Below the pieces are notes generated by a model. It was not told the origin of the DNA, ran no database searches, and worked only from the letters and a program-made list of their open reading frames with translations. Below are positions 15,159 to 23,829 of a stretch of 64,000 bases of DNA, one piece after another. Both the position numbers and the translations under genes were made by a program. The DNA is taken from the NCBI GenBank assembly GCA_020849665.1, contig JADLFX010000074.1, forward strand, positions 1 to 64,000, given 5' to 3'. The DNA is from Planctomycetota bacterium (GTDB lineage Bacteria > Planctomycetota > UBA1135 > UBA2386). Each line of letters begins with the position of its first letter. The first letter of the stretch is position 1.

Positions 15159-17297
15159 ATGGTTCCGACCCTTCTCGCAGCCGCGCTCTTCGCCACCTTC
15201 CTCGCCCCGCAAGACCCCGCACCCGCCCAGGCCGACGCGCCGCAGCGCTATGCGGTCCGCTTCCGCGAACGGAGCTTCGACCTCTCCAGCTTCGCCGCGG
15301 CCGTTGCCGCCCGGCAGAGCGGACCCCAGGCCGAGGCGGTCCTGGCCGACCTCGAGGCGCGGATGCGCGCCGACCAGGCGCCGTTCGTCGACTTCGTCGA
15401 GCGGCTGGGCGGCCGGGTGGTCGCGCAGTGGTGGCTGGTGAACGGTTGCGCGATCGAGGTGCGGCAGAGCCAGCTCGCCGCCGTCCGCGCGCACCCGCGC
15501 GTCGCCGACCTGCAGGCCGACCACGTCCGGCGTCCGGGCCGCTTCATCAAGACGTCGACCAACGCGAACAACCACGGTACCGACTCCGTGCAGGCGCTGG
15601 GCATCCGTGGCGAGGGCGCGGTGCTCGCGGTGGTGGACTCGGGCGCGGACGTGAACATGGCCGGCACCGGCCGGCCGCACGCCACGTTCTTCGTGGATGG
15701 CAATCCCGGCAACACCACGGGCGGCGGGATCGCCGGGTCGCGCCTGCTGGCCAATCAGCAGATCGGCCTCATGTCGGCCGACGATCTCATCGCGCATGGC
15801 ACGGCAGTGGCCAGCGTGGCGGCTGGCGCGCGCTGGAACCAGGGGGCCCTCGCCGACGACGGCCACGCCCCGCGCGCCAGGATCGTGAGCTACTCGGTGG
15901 CGGATGACGCGCGCGGCGGCACCGGCTACCTGACCCTGACCAGCGCCTGGCAGCGGGTGGCGGCCGACCGCCTCCGCTACGGCATCTCCGTGGCCGTGTG
16001 CAGCTACGAGGGCTACGTCGGCCTGCTCTGGTCCGACCAGGACGCCATCGACTCGCTGGCGCGCAACGCGGACGTGCTGGTCGTGGGCATGGGAGGCAAC
16101 GAGGGAGCAACGGGCCAGCCGGCGCTGTTCTCGTACAGCGCCACCAACATGCTGGCGGTGGGCGCCACCGAGGCCGACACCCGCCGGGTAGCAGGCTTCT
16201 CGACGCGCGGCCCGCTCCTCGGCGAGACGCGGTTCTACCCCGACCTCGTGGCCAACGGCGTGACCATCCGCTCGGCGCTCGCCGACGGCGAGCTCACGGA
16301 GAAGCTCGCCAGCGGCACGTCCTATTCCGCGCCCCAGGTGGCCGGGGCCGCGTTGCTCTATCGCAGCCTGAAGCCACTGGCCAGCGCCGAGGAGACCAAG
16401 GCGGCGATCCTCGTCACCACCGAGGACATCGCGGGCAAGAACGTGGGCCTCACCACGGACCCGCGCAACGCCCACGGCACGGGCTACCTGCGCGTCGACC
16501 GGCTGGTGGCGTTCGCCGCGGGGCAGGCGGGCGCGGCGCTGGTGCGGGACACCGTGTCGAACGCCCAGCCGACCCGGACCTACCGGCATGCCGTCCAGGC
16601 GGGCCGCGGCTATGCGTTCGCGCTCACCTGGTTCCGGAACCGGATGCCCGGCTATCCGGTGACGCCCGACTGGTCCAACCTGGACCTGGAAGTCCGCGAC
16701 GGCACCACGCTGCTGGCGAGCGCGGCACAAGCGCGCGACCTCACCGAGTTCGTCCGCTTCCTGGCGCCGCGCACCACGGTCCTGGACGTCACCGTGCGGC
16801 TGAAGTCCCTGGAGACCAGCGTCACCCAGCAGTCCTTCGCGCTGGCGGCCAGCGAGTCCTCACCGGTGTTCGTGGCGCCGTCGACCGTGGTGATCGGCAT
16901 GGGCTGCACCAACCCGATGCCCACGCTCAACGTCTACGACGGCCGCCCGATCGCCGGCCAGAGCTACACCCTCAAGCTCAACGCGTTCGCGCTGCAGGTG
17001 CCGGTGGCCCTCGGCGTGGGCGTGTCCAACACCCAGTGGGGCGGCATCCGGCTGCCGCTGGACCTGAGCGCGTTCGGCGCGCCGGGATGCCTCGTACACA
17101 CGTCCTTCGAGCTGCTCCTGCAGGGACGTACCGGGACCGGTTCGATGGAGGCGACGTTCACCGTCGGCCTCCCCGCGATGCCCTCCCTGGTCGGGGAGAC
17201 GATCTACCACCAGGCCATCGTCCTGAACGGCTTCGCGAATCCGCTCGGCGTCGCGCTCAGCCCGGCGCTGCGCGTGACCGTGGGCGGCGAACGCTGA
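15159..17297 (+). CDS. Secreted subtilisin-like serine protease (S8) with C-terminal beta module
   Basis: 712 aa. Signal peptide MVPTLLAAALFATFLAPQD. A propeptide-like region (about 25-125) precedes the S8 catalytic core: Asp in VLAVVDSGAD (about 160), His in AHGTAVASVAAG (about 213), the oxyanion-region GMGGNEGATG and Ser in SGTSYSAPQVAGAAL (about 388). After about residue 490 come beta-rich domains. The last ~125 residues contain a MGCTNPMPTLN segment, LPLDLSAFGAPGC and ETIYHQAIVLNGF. To my knowledge this module recurs at the C-termini of many planctomycete secreted proteins. It interrupts dapD and dapE, an unexpected location. The ATG at 15159 is taken because it starts the signal peptide; the 998-aa ORF reads through dapD. 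Confidence 0.88.
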   Translation: MVPTLLAAALFATFLAPQDPAPAQADAPQRYAVRFRERSFDLSSFAAAVAARQSGPQAEAVLADLEARMRADQAPFVDFVERLGGRVVAQWWLVNGCAIEVRQSQLAAVRAHPRVADLQADHVRRPGRFIKTSTNANNHGTDSVQALGIRGEGAVLAVVDSGADVNMAGTGRPHATFFVDGNPGNTTGGGIAGSRLLANQQIGLMSADDLIAHGTAVASVAAGARWNQGALADDGHAPRARIVSYSVADDARGGTGYLTLTSAWQRVAADRLRYGISVAVCSYEGYVGLLWSDQDAIDSLARNADVLVVGMGGNEGATGQPALFSYSATNMLAVGATEADTRRVAGFSTRGPLLGETRFYPDLVANGVTIRSALADGELTEKLASGTSYSAPQVAGAALLYRSLKPLASAEETKAAILVTTEDIAGKNVGLTTDPRNAHGTGYLRVDRLVAFAAGQAGAALVRDTVSNAQPTRTYRHAVQAGRGYAFALTWFRNRMPGYPVTPDWSNLDLEVRDGTTLLASAAQARDLTEFVRFLAPRTTVLDVTVRLKSLETSVTQQSFALAASESSPVFVAPSTVVIGMGCTNPMPTLNVYDGRPIAGQSYTLKLNAFALQVPVALGVGVSNTQWGGIRLPLDLSAFGAPGCLVHTSFELLLQGRTGTGSMEATFTVGLPAMPSLVGETIYHQAIVLNGFANPLGVALSPALRVTVGGER

Positions 17298-17307
17298 GGG
17301 CCGGGGC

Positions 17308-17331
17308 GGGGGCCGATCCGCGGTGGCCCCT
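17308..17331 (+). terminator. Hairpin after the S8 protease gene
   Basis: GGGGCC (17309-17314) pairs with GGCCCC (17325-17330), extendable by one G/T wobble, with a 10-nt loop, 11 bp after the stop codon. It is followed by only two T residues. The position fits a terminator separating the protease from dapE. Confidence 0.4.
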
Positions 17332-17352
17332 TGGTCCTGGATGGGGTCCGAG

Positions 17353-17358
17353 TAGCGT
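17353..17358 (+). promoter_or_regulatory. Possible -10 box for leaderless dapE
   Basis: TAGCGT matches the TAnnnT pattern and ends 8 bp before the dapE ATG at 17367, a spacing typical of leaderless transcripts. No -35 element was recognised and no Shine-Dalgarno sequence is visible. Confidence 0.25.
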
Positions 17359-17366
17359 CTGCCCCG

Positions 17367-18455
17367 ATGGCTGCTTCGGACCCCGCCGTGCCCGGATCCC
17401 TGCTCGCCCTCGCCGAGGACCTGCTGCGCATCCCCTCGCCGACGGGTCAGGAGGATGCCATCGGCGAGTTCCTGGCCCGGCGGCTCGCGGCGCTCTCCCC
17501 GCATGCCCTGCTGCGCGCCGGCGCCAACCTGCTGGTCGTGCCGCGCGCCCCGCGCCCCGGCGGGCGGCGCATCCTCCTGCTCGGCCACACCGACACGGTC
17601 CCCGCGCTGGGCGAGAACCCGGTGCGGCGCGAGGGCGACCGGCTCCACGGCCTCGGCGCGTCCGACATGAAGGCGGCCCTGGCCCTGATGGTCGGCCTCG
17701 TGGAGCGGAGCCTGCGCGTGGCGCCGCGGCATGACCTCATCTTCGGCTTCTACGCCGCCGAGGAGGGGCCGTACGCCGGGAGCGGGCTGCCTCTGCTGCG
17801 CGCGGCCGCGGAGGAGTGGTTCGCGGGCGTGGATCTCGCGGTGTGCCTGGAGCCCACCGACAACGCGATCGAACTCGGCTGCCTGGGCAACGTGCACGCC
17901 AGGGTCCACTTCACCGGCCGCCGCGCGCATTCCGCCCGACCCTGGCAGGGCGACAACGCGATCCACAAGGCCGGTGGGCTCCTGCAGCGACTCGGCACCC
18001 GGGCGCCGGTCGATCACCGCTTCGGCCCGCTGCTCTACCGCGAGGTGATGAGCGCCACCATGGTCGAGTACCGGGGCGCGCGCAACGTGGTGCCGGACCT
18101 GTGCACGGTGAACGTGAACTACCGGTTCGCGCCCGGCAAGGACGAGGCACAGGTGCGGCACGACCTGGACGGCGTGGTCGCCGGCGAGGCCGGGTACGAG
18201 CTGGTCGACTTCTGTCCGGCCGGCCGGGTGGCCGCCGGCAACCCCCTGGTCGAGGAGTTGCGCGCCGCGGCAGGCGGGGCGGAGTTCCGCGCCAAGCAGG
18301 CGTGGACCGACGTCGGCCGCCTCTCGGCGTGGGGCATCGACGCCGTCAACTTCGGGCCCGGCCTGACGGCCCAGGCCCATCAGGCCGGCGAGTACGCCAG
18401 CATCGCGGAACTGGGCCGCGCCTGGGCCGCGCTGCTGCGCTGGCTCCATCCCTGA
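17367..18455 (+). CDS. dapE: M20 peptidase, probable succinyl-diaminopimelate desuccinylase
   Basis: 362-aa dinuclear zinc hydrolase. Metal-binding and catalytic motifs: GHTDTVP, the bridging Asp in GLGASDMKAALA, the catalytic Glu pair in YAAEEGP, CLEPTDN, and a late His in TAQAHQAGEYAS. The dimerisation domain includes RRAHSARPWQGDNAIHKA, the usual DapE/M20A substrate-recognition segment. With dapC-dapD upstream on the same strand the DapE role (N-succinyl-LL-DAP to LL-DAP) is likely; ArgE-like deacylases are the alternative. The ATG at 17367 is preferred over the track's 17331 because residues before it (MVLDGVRVASAP) are atypical and a -10-like TAGCGT lies there. Confidence 0.88.
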   Translation: MAASDPAVPGSLLALAEDLLRIPSPTGQEDAIGEFLARRLAALSPHALLRAGANLLVVPRAPRPGGRRILLLGHTDTVPALGENPVRREGDRLHGLGASDMKAALALMVGLVERSLRVAPRHDLIFGFYAAEEGPYAGSGLPLLRAAAEEWFAGVDLAVCLEPTDNAIELGCLGNVHARVHFTGRRAHSARPWQGDNAIHKAGGLLQRLGTRAPVDHRFGPLLYREVMSATMVEYRGARNVVPDLCTVNVNYRFAPGKDEAQVRHDLDGVVAGEAGYELVDFCPAGRVAAGNPLVEELRAAAGGAEFRAKQAWTDVGRLSAWGIDAVNFGPGLTAQAHQAGEYASIAELGRAWAALLRWLHP

Positions 18456-18460
18456 CCGAT

Positions 18461-18479
18461 GCGACCCGCACGGGGTCGC
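18461..18479. terminator. Bidirectional hairpin between convergent dapE and rhodanese genes
   Basis: GCGACCC (18461-18467) and GGGTCGC (18473-18479) are perfect complements around a GCACG loop. Outer ACCG/CGGT can extend the stem past a small internal loop. It fills most of the 36-bp gap between convergent stop codons. It lacks a U-tract, but the symmetric position supports a shared terminator. Confidence 0.5.
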
Positions 18480-18491
18480 CGGCGGTCAGCC

Positions 18492-18938
18492 TCAACCACG
18501 CTCGCGCTTGCCGGCCGCCTCGCCGCCGAGCCAGGAGCGCAGGCTGCCCAGGACTCCCTTGCGTCCGGGGCGGGCCACGCCGCAGGTGCCCTGGGCGCCC
18601 GGCCCGCCGGCGGCCGGCGTGGTCTCGAGGGGCAATCCCATCTGGGCCCAGTGGGCCACGCCCCCGCGCAGGTTGGCGACCTGCGTGAACCCCTGGGCGC
18701 GCAGGTACTCGCACGCCGCGCTGCTGCGCATCCCGTGTTCGCAGGTCACCAGGTAGCGCGCCTGCGGGGCGAGCTCGCCGATCCGCGCCTCGAGCTCCTG
18801 GATGGGGAGCAGGCGCGCGCCCTTGATGCGGTACTGGCCGTACTCGCCCTCGGTGCGCACGTCGAGGAGCACCAGCTCCGGGTCCTGGGAGAGCGCGGCC
18901 TGGGCCTGCGCGGGATCGAGTTCTTGCCAGCCATTCAT
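18492..18938 (-). CDS. Rhodanese-like domain protein
   Basis: 148 aa with one rhodanese domain (about 5-105): LDVRTEGEYGQYRIKGARLLPIQEL, then the active-site loop CEHGMRS (persulfide-forming Cys, near residue 72) and GFTQVANLRGGVAHWAQMGLPLE. This GlpE/PspE-like pattern suits a sulfurtransferase or sulfur carrier. A C-terminal tail (about 110-148) adds a second Cys in GTCGVARPGRKG and a Gly/Arg-rich end. No signal peptide, so cytosolic. ATG 18938 is the only sensible start. Convergent with dapE; about 50 bp separate its ATG from the ubiD stop. Confidence 0.9.
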   Translation of the reverse strand: MNGWQELDPAQAQAALSQDPELVLLDVRTEGEYGQYRIKGARLLPIQELEARIGELAPQARYLVTCEHGMRSSAACEYLRAQGFTQVANLRGGVAHWAQMGLPLETTPAAGGPGAQGTCGVARPGRKGVLGSLRSWLGGEAAGKRERG

Positions 18939-18990
18939 GGAACGGGTGCCCTGTCTAGGCCAAGGCGATCGGCTACGGAAGGGGGCGGTC

Positions 18991-20793
18991 TCAATCGAGG
19001 TGGGCGCGTTCGCTGTCTCCCATGGCCATTCCGGCGGGGAAGTACTCTCGCCAGCGCTGCGTCACCCGCGCGGCGGTCTCCGGGTCGGCCTGGAGTTCCC
19101 GGGGGTAGGTGGGCTTCATCCTGGCGTCGATCACGATCGGCGGGGTGTAGACGGGCTGGTTGCGCACGACGCGCACCTCGCGGGCCACGAGGTCGGCGGC
19201 CGGCTCGAAGCGGGTGAACGTGGTCCACAGGAAGTTGATCGGCGAGCGCGCGGTCCGCGCCGCATCGTCCACCAGGACCACGAGGGGCCACGGGGCGAAC
19301 CCGGGGTGGGCCGCGTAGCGGAGCGCGGCCCCGGGCTCTGCGGTCCACGTCGGACCGTCCACGACCAGGCAGCCGCCGCAGAACGGCTGGGCGGTGCGGC
19401 AGCCCTGGGGCAGCGCCCCGGAGAACGCGCGCGGCAGGCTGCGCTTCGGCTCGCCCAGGCCGAGCAGCACCCCCTTGCTGCCCTCGTTCACGGTGGGTCC
19501 GGCGTAGTCGAGCGTGTCCATCGAGAGATTGCCGAACACGTAGAGGTCGGTGGCGAACTCGGCCCGGCAGAGCACGTGTTCCAGCGTGGTGCGGAAGTCG
19601 CGCAGGTCCACGGGCCGGTCGGTCAGGAGCAGGAACTTGGTGAGCGCCAGCTGGCCCTCGCCCAGGATCCGGAACGCGCTCACCATGGTCTCGCGCTTGT
19701 AGCGCTCGTGCACCACGGCGGCGGCGAGCGAGTGGTAGCCGGTCTCGCCGTACGCCCAGAGGTCGCGGACCGTGGGCATCACCACGCGGATCAGCGGCAG
19801 GAGCAGCTCCTGCAGGTAGTCGCCCAGGAAGAAGTCCTCCTGGCGCGGCTTGCCCACCACGGTCGCCGGCCACACCGCGTCGCGGCGATGCAGGACGCCG
19901 GCGACGCGCAGCAGCGGATACTCGTGGCGCAGCGAGTAGTAGCCGTAGTGGTCGCCGAACGGACCCTCGGGATGGGTCTCGCCGGGCCGCACCTCGCCCA
20001 CGATCGCGAACTCGGCCTCGGCGAGGACCGGGTTCGGACCCAGGGGATTGCGGGCGAAGGGCAGGCGCCGGCCCTCGAAGAGCGAGGCCAGCAGGAACTC
20101 GGGCACGTTCTCCGGCAGCGGCGCGATCGCGGCCAGGATCAGCGCCGGGGAACCGCCCACGTACACGTTCACGGGCATCGGCCGGCCTGCTCCGTGCCAG
20201 CCGAGGAGGTGCGCGCCGCCGCCGCGGTTGATCTGCATGTGCAGCCCCATGCGCGCGTCGTCGAAGCGCTGGATCCGGTACATCCCCAGGTTCGGCCCGA
20301 GGCCCTGCGGGTGTTCGGTGTGCACGAGCGGCAGGGTGACGAACGCGCCGCCGTCCTCTGGCCAGGTGCGCAGCAGGGGCAGTCGGGTCAGCGCCGGCGG
20401 CTGCTGCACCACCTCGCTCACGGGACCGCGAGCGCGCAGGCGGCGGCCCACCTTCAGCCCGGCGAGGAGCAGGTCGCGATGCGCCCAGAGCCGGCCCAGG
20501 GTGGGCGGCAGAAGGGTGTGGGGCAGCCCGGCCGCGCGCTGGATCAGGCGCTGCGGCTCTGGCCCGAAGGCGAGGTCCACCCGCCGCCGCGTGCCGAAGA
20601 GGTTGGTGACCACCGGGAACGCGCTGCCCCGCGGACGGCGGAAGAGCAGGGCGGGTCCGCCGGCGGCGATGACCCGGCGGTGCACCTCGGCGATCTCGAG
20701 GTCGGGATCCACCTCGGTCTCGATCTCGACCAGCTCACGCTCGCGGCGGAGGAGGTCGAGCAGGGCGCGCAGATCGCGCAGGGGATGGCTCAT
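18991..20793 (-). CDS. UbiD-family prenyl-FMN-dependent decarboxylase
   Basis: 600-aa member of the UbiD family of reversible (de)carboxylases. Visible: DLRALLDLLRRERELVEIETEVDPDLEIAEV at the N-terminus, FPVVTNLFGTRRRVDLAFG, the prFMN/metal region GLGPNLGMYRIQRFDDARMGLHM followed by INRGGGAHLLGW, the acid EGPFGDHYGYYS, and C-terminal NEGSKGVLLGLGEPKRSLPR and SPINFLWTTFTRFEPAADL. Full family length. The substrate is unknown: 4-hydroxy-3-polyprenylbenzoate or another aromatic acid. No ubiX is visible. ATG 20793 overlaps the lpxB stop (ATGA); the track's 866-aa ORF runs back into lpxB. Last gene of the overlapping operon that starts with the trpG-like gene. Confidence 0.9.
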   Translation of the reverse strand: MSHPLRDLRALLDLLRRERELVEIETEVDPDLEIAEVHRRVIAAGGPALLFRRPRGSAFPVVTNLFGTRRRVDLAFGPEPQRLIQRAAGLPHTLLPPTLGRLWAHRDLLLAGLKVGRRLRARGPVSEVVQQPPALTRLPLLRTWPEDGGAFVTLPLVHTEHPQGLGPNLGMYRIQRFDDARMGLHMQINRGGGAHLLGWHGAGRPMPVNVYVGGSPALILAAIAPLPENVPEFLLASLFEGRRLPFARNPLGPNPVLAEAEFAIVGEVRPGETHPEGPFGDHYGYYSLRHEYPLLRVAGVLHRRDAVWPATVVGKPRQEDFFLGDYLQELLLPLIRVVMPTVRDLWAYGETGYHSLAAAVVHERYKRETMVSAFRILGEGQLALTKFLLLTDRPVDLRDFRTTLEHVLCRAEFATDLYVFGNLSMDTLDYAGPTVNEGSKGVLLGLGEPKRSLPRAFSGALPQGCRTAQPFCGGCLVVDGPTWTAEPGAALRYAAHPGFAPWPLVVLVDDAARTARSPINFLWTTFTRFEPAADLVAREVRVVRNQPVYTPPIVIDARMKPTYPRELQADPETAARVTQRWREYFPAGMAMGDSERAHLD

Positions 20794-22163
20794 GCCCCGC
20801 CTCCGGCGCCGGTGGGGTGCGTGGCGCGGCCGAGCGCCGCGGCGAGCACCGCGGCCGCGCGGTCCATGGCGCCCGCCGTGCCCAGGCGCCCCCGCAGCGT
20901 GGCCAGGCCGGCGAGGCAGCGGCTGCGCGCCGTGCCCTCCTCCCACAGCTCCAGCGCCGAGGCCGTCACCGCGTCCCAGTCGGCGTCCGCGCTCACGAAG
21001 TGCTCGGGCACGATGCGCGTGCCGGTGGCGAGGTTCGCGGAGGCGAAGAACGGAGTGAGCAGGTAGTGGGTGTAGAGGAAGCGGGCCAGGCGTCCGGGCG
21101 CGCGATACACCACCACCGTGGGCACACCCAGGAGGCATGCCTCGAGCGATCCCGTGCCGGACTTCGCCAGGGCCAGGCGCGCGCCTGCGATCGTGGCGTA
21201 GCCGCCGCCCGGCACGAACTCGACCGCGTGGCCGCCGTGCCGCGCCAGCAGCTCGCGGATCCGCCCGGCCTGGCGCGCGTCGCGGTGCGGCAGCACGACG
21301 CGCAGGTCCGGCGTGCCCGCGCGGATGCGTGCGGCGATGCCCAGGAAGCGGGGCAGGTGCAGCTCGATCTCCGCGCTCCGGCTGCCGGGCAGCAACACCA
21401 GGGTGGGGCGCGCGGCGTTGGCCGCGCGCGCCGCGTCCGGCACGGGCTCGGCCGCGAGCTGGTCGATCTGGGGGTGGCCGATGTAGGTGCTGCGCACCCC
21501 CGCCGCGGCGAACCACGCCGGCTCGAACGGGAACACGGTGAGGGCGAGGTCGACGGCGCCGCGGTAGCGGGGCATGCGCCAGGGCGCCCACGCCCAGTAC
21601 TGGGGTGCGATCAGGTGCAGCACCGGGATGCCGCGGCGGCGGGCGGCCGCGCCGAGCACGAGGTGGAAGCCGGGATAGTCGACCAGCACCACGAGGTCCG
21701 GCCGTGCGCCATCGAGCTGGCGCAGGCAGCGCAGGAAGGCACGCACGAAGAAGCCCAGGCTCTTCAGCGCGCCGAGCGCGCCCATCACGGCGCGGTCGCT
21801 GAGCGGGAAGAGCACGCGGCAGCCGGCGCCCGCGAGCAGCGGTCCGCCGAAGGCATCCACCTCCAGCGCCACGCCGCGGGCGCGCAGCGCGGTCAGCAGG
21901 TGCACCGCGTGCCGTTCACCCGAGGTCTCGCCCGCGGACAGGAAGAGGCGCGCCGGCCGCTCGGGCGGGACCCGTGCCAGCAGCGGCACGGTGTCGGGCG
22001 CCGGCCCCGCCGGTGGCGCCGCGAGCAGGGCGCGCGTCCTGGCCCGCACCTCGGCCCGCCGGGGCAGGAACGCCAGCATGTGCAGGGGGAACGCGAGCGC
22101 ACGCACCAGTTCGCGTGCCAGCACCAGCCCGGCCTCCACCCCGCGGCGCGCCGCCCCGCTCAC
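20790..22163 (-). CDS. lpxB: Lipid-A-disaccharide synthase with N-terminal extension
   Basis: 457 aa from a GTG at 22163 that overlaps the permease stop (GTGA). GT19 glycosyltransferase joining UDP-2,3-diacylglucosamine and lipid X in lipid A synthesis. The LpxB core starts at about residue 73 with LFLSAGETSGERHA, then VVLVDYPGFHL, IAPQYWAWAPWR, VFPFEPAWF, STYIGHPQ, LLPGSRSAEIELHLPRF and the donor-binding KSGTGSLEACLLGVPTVVVYRA. The first ~70 residues are extra compared with the usual ~380-aa enzyme and include a hydrophobic, possibly membrane-associated stretch (LVRALAFPLHMLAFLP). No other lpx gene is in the window. It indicates a Gram-negative outer membrane. Confidence 0.9.
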   Translation of the reverse strand: MSGAARRGVEAGLVLARELVRALAFPLHMLAFLPRRAEVRARTRALLAAPPAGPAPDTVPLLARVPPERPARLFLSAGETSGERHAVHLLTALRARGVALEVDAFGGPLLAGAGCRVLFPLSDRAVMGALGALKSLGFFVRAFLRCLRQLDGARPDLVVLVDYPGFHLVLGAAARRRGIPVLHLIAPQYWAWAPWRMPRYRGAVDLALTVFPFEPAWFAAAGVRSTYIGHPQIDQLAAEPVPDAARAANAARPTLVLLPGSRSAEIELHLPRFLGIAARIRAGTPDLRVVLPHRDARQAGRIRELLARHGGHAVEFVPGGGYATIAGARLALAKSGTGSLEACLLGVPTVVVYRAPGRLARFLYTHYLLTPFFASANLATGTRIVPEHFVSADADWDAVTASALELWEEGTARSRCLAGLATLRGRLGTAGAMDRAAAVLAAALGRATHPTGAGGGA

Positions 22164-22951
22164 AGGTCCATCCTGCGGAAGGCGCGGTCGGCGGCGAGGT
22201 AGAGCAGCACGGTGGCGCCGAGGAGCCAGACGCCGCTGGCGAGGAAGAGCTGCATGAACCCCACGTTGCCCGCCAGCACGGGGCCGTAGACGTCGAAGTC
22301 CGAGAACCGGAACAGGCTCGCCACGCGGATCTGCTGCACGAAGAAGATCCCCACCTGGATCACGATCACGGTGCCGACCGCGAACGCGACGTGCACCTGG
22401 CTGCGGAAGAGCACCGAGCAGAGCACCGTGAAGGTGAAGAGGGTCAGCACGAAGAGCGCGTTGTGGAACGCCGCGATGGTGACGGCGGCGAAGGGCAGGC
22501 TGTGGTCGATGATCCAGCTCAACGGGACCGCGCTCCACGAGGTGAGGAAGATCGGCACGACCACGACCAGCGCCAGCACCCAGTACTTGTCCCAGAGCAC
22601 CCGGCTGCGCGACACCGGCCGTCCCAGCAGGAACTCCAGCGTCTGGTTCTCGCGCTCGCGCGCCACGACACCGGTGCCCAGCAGGACCGCGCAGGCGATG
22701 CCGACCACGTTCACGCCCTTGAAGAACATCTGGATCGCCATGTAGGCACGGTATGCGGCACCGGAGTCCGGGCTGGTGATCGCGTCGACCAGCCGCTTGA
22801 CGAAGTCGGCCGGGATCATCCGGGCCAGCGAGGCGGCCTCCGGTCGCAGGGTCGGCCAGAGCACGATCGCCGGCACCAGCAGCACCTCCAGGAGGAGCGT
22901 GTAGGTGACGGCCATCCAGCACGACTCGCGCCAGGTCTTGCCGGCGATCAT
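22160..22951 (-). CDS. ABC transporter permease (ABC-2 type)
   Basis: 263-aa integral membrane protein with about six helices: near 12-35 (MAVTYTLLLEVLLVPAIVLW), 74-95 (VVGIACAVLLGTGVVA), 119-139 (WVLALVVVVPIFLTSW), 145-170, 176-200 (VHVAFAVGTVIVIQVGIFFV) and 232-255 (LFLASGVWLLGATVLLYLAA). Between helices 2 and 3 it has RERENQTLEFLLGRPVSRSRVLWDKYW, the coupling segment typical of ABC-2 permeases. It forms an exporter with the ATPase encoded directly upstream; ATG 22951 overlaps that gene's stop by 4 bp. Cargo unknown. The lpxB neighbour suggests, but does not prove, an envelope role. Confidence 0.88.
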   Translation of the reverse strand: MIAGKTWRESCWMAVTYTLLLEVLLVPAIVLWPTLRPEAASLARMIPADFVKRLVDAITSPDSGAAYRAYMAIQMFFKGVNVVGIACAVLLGTGVVARERENQTLEFLLGRPVSRSRVLWDKYWVLALVVVVPIFLTSWSAVPLSWIIDHSLPFAAVTIAAFHNALFVLTLFTFTVLCSVLFRSQVHVAFAVGTVIVIQVGIFFVQQIRVASLFRFSDFDVYGPVLAGNVGFMQLFLASGVWLLGATVLLYLAADRAFRRMDL

Positions 22952-23829
22952 GGCGCGCGCACCTCGGTGAGGCCCTTGTAGATCTCCTCCAGCCGCGTGT
23001 CGCCGACCTCCGCGGAGCGGATCCGCCGCGGGTCGATCCGGGCCAGCCACGCGTACGGGTTGCCCGGCACCGACACGCGCAGCGCCCCGTCCGGCTCCTC
23101 GCGCACCTGCTCGTGGCCATCCGGCAGCGGCGTGCCCGCCTCCAGGCGCAGCCGGATCTCGTGGCGCAGGGCGTCACGCACGGCGCGGACGCGCGCGTCG
23201 TCGACCACGCGCCCCTCGTGCAGGAAGAGCAGGCGGTCGGCCAGCGCCTCGACCTCGCTCAGGTGATGCGAGCTGAGCACGATCGTGCGCCCGGCGCGCT
23301 GCAGCTCGCGCAGCACGTCGCGCAGCTGCAGGCGTGCGGTGGCATCCAGGGCCCGGTCCGGCTCGTCCAGCAGGTAGAGCTCCACCTCCGGGACCAGGGT
23401 GGCGAGCAAGGCCAGCTTCTGCTTCATGCCGGCGGAGTAGGTGCGGATGCGCCGGTGGAGCGGCAGCCCGAAGAGCTCCTCCAGGCGCCGGCGCAGCGGC
23501 AGGTCCACCGCCGCGTAGAAGCGCAGCGCGAACTCCAGGAACGCAGAGCCGCGCATGTGCAGGTAGAGGGACGTCTCGCCGGGCAGGTAGGCGGTGCGCC
23601 GGCGGATCGCGAGGGAGTCCCACGCCGGGTCGAGGCCGTGCACCTGGACCGCGCCGCCGTCCCGCCGCGTCAAGCCGAGCAGGATCCGGAGGCAGGTGCT
23701 CTTGCCCGCGCCGTTCGGCCCCACGAAGCCGAGCACCTCGCCGCGCGCCACGTGCAGGTCCACGCCGTGCAGCACGGGCCGCGTGCCGTAGCGCTTGTCC
23801 ACCCCGCGCATTTCCAGGACGTGGCTCAT
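22948..23829 (-). CDS. ABC transporter ATP-binding protein
   Basis: 293-aa ATPase: Walker A GPNGAGKST (about 37-45), Q-loop region RTAYLPGETSLYLHMRG, signature YSAGMKQKLAL in place of LSGGQ, Walker B LYLLDEPDRALD and the switch His in VLSSHHLSEVEALADR. The D-loop reads DRALD rather than the usual TxGLD. The C-terminal ~70 residues form the extra domain seen in ABC-2 drug- or polysaccharide-exporter ATPases. ATG 23829 overlaps the stop of the trpG-like gene (ATGA) and its own stop overlaps the permease start, so the three genes are translationally coupled. Confidence 0.93.
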   Translation of the reverse strand: MSHVLEMRGVDKRYGTRPVLHGVDLHVARGEVLGFVGPNGAGKSTCLRILLGLTRRDGGAVQVHGLDPAWDSLAIRRRTAYLPGETSLYLHMRGSAFLEFALRFYAAVDLPLRRRLEELFGLPLHRRIRTYSAGMKQKLALLATLVPEVELYLLDEPDRALDATARLQLRDVLRELQRAGRTIVLSSHHLSEVEALADRLLFLHEGRVVDDARVRAVRDALRHEIRLRLEAGTPLPDGHEQVREEPDGALRVSVPGNPYAWLARIDPRRIRSAEVGDTRLEEIYKGLTEVRAP

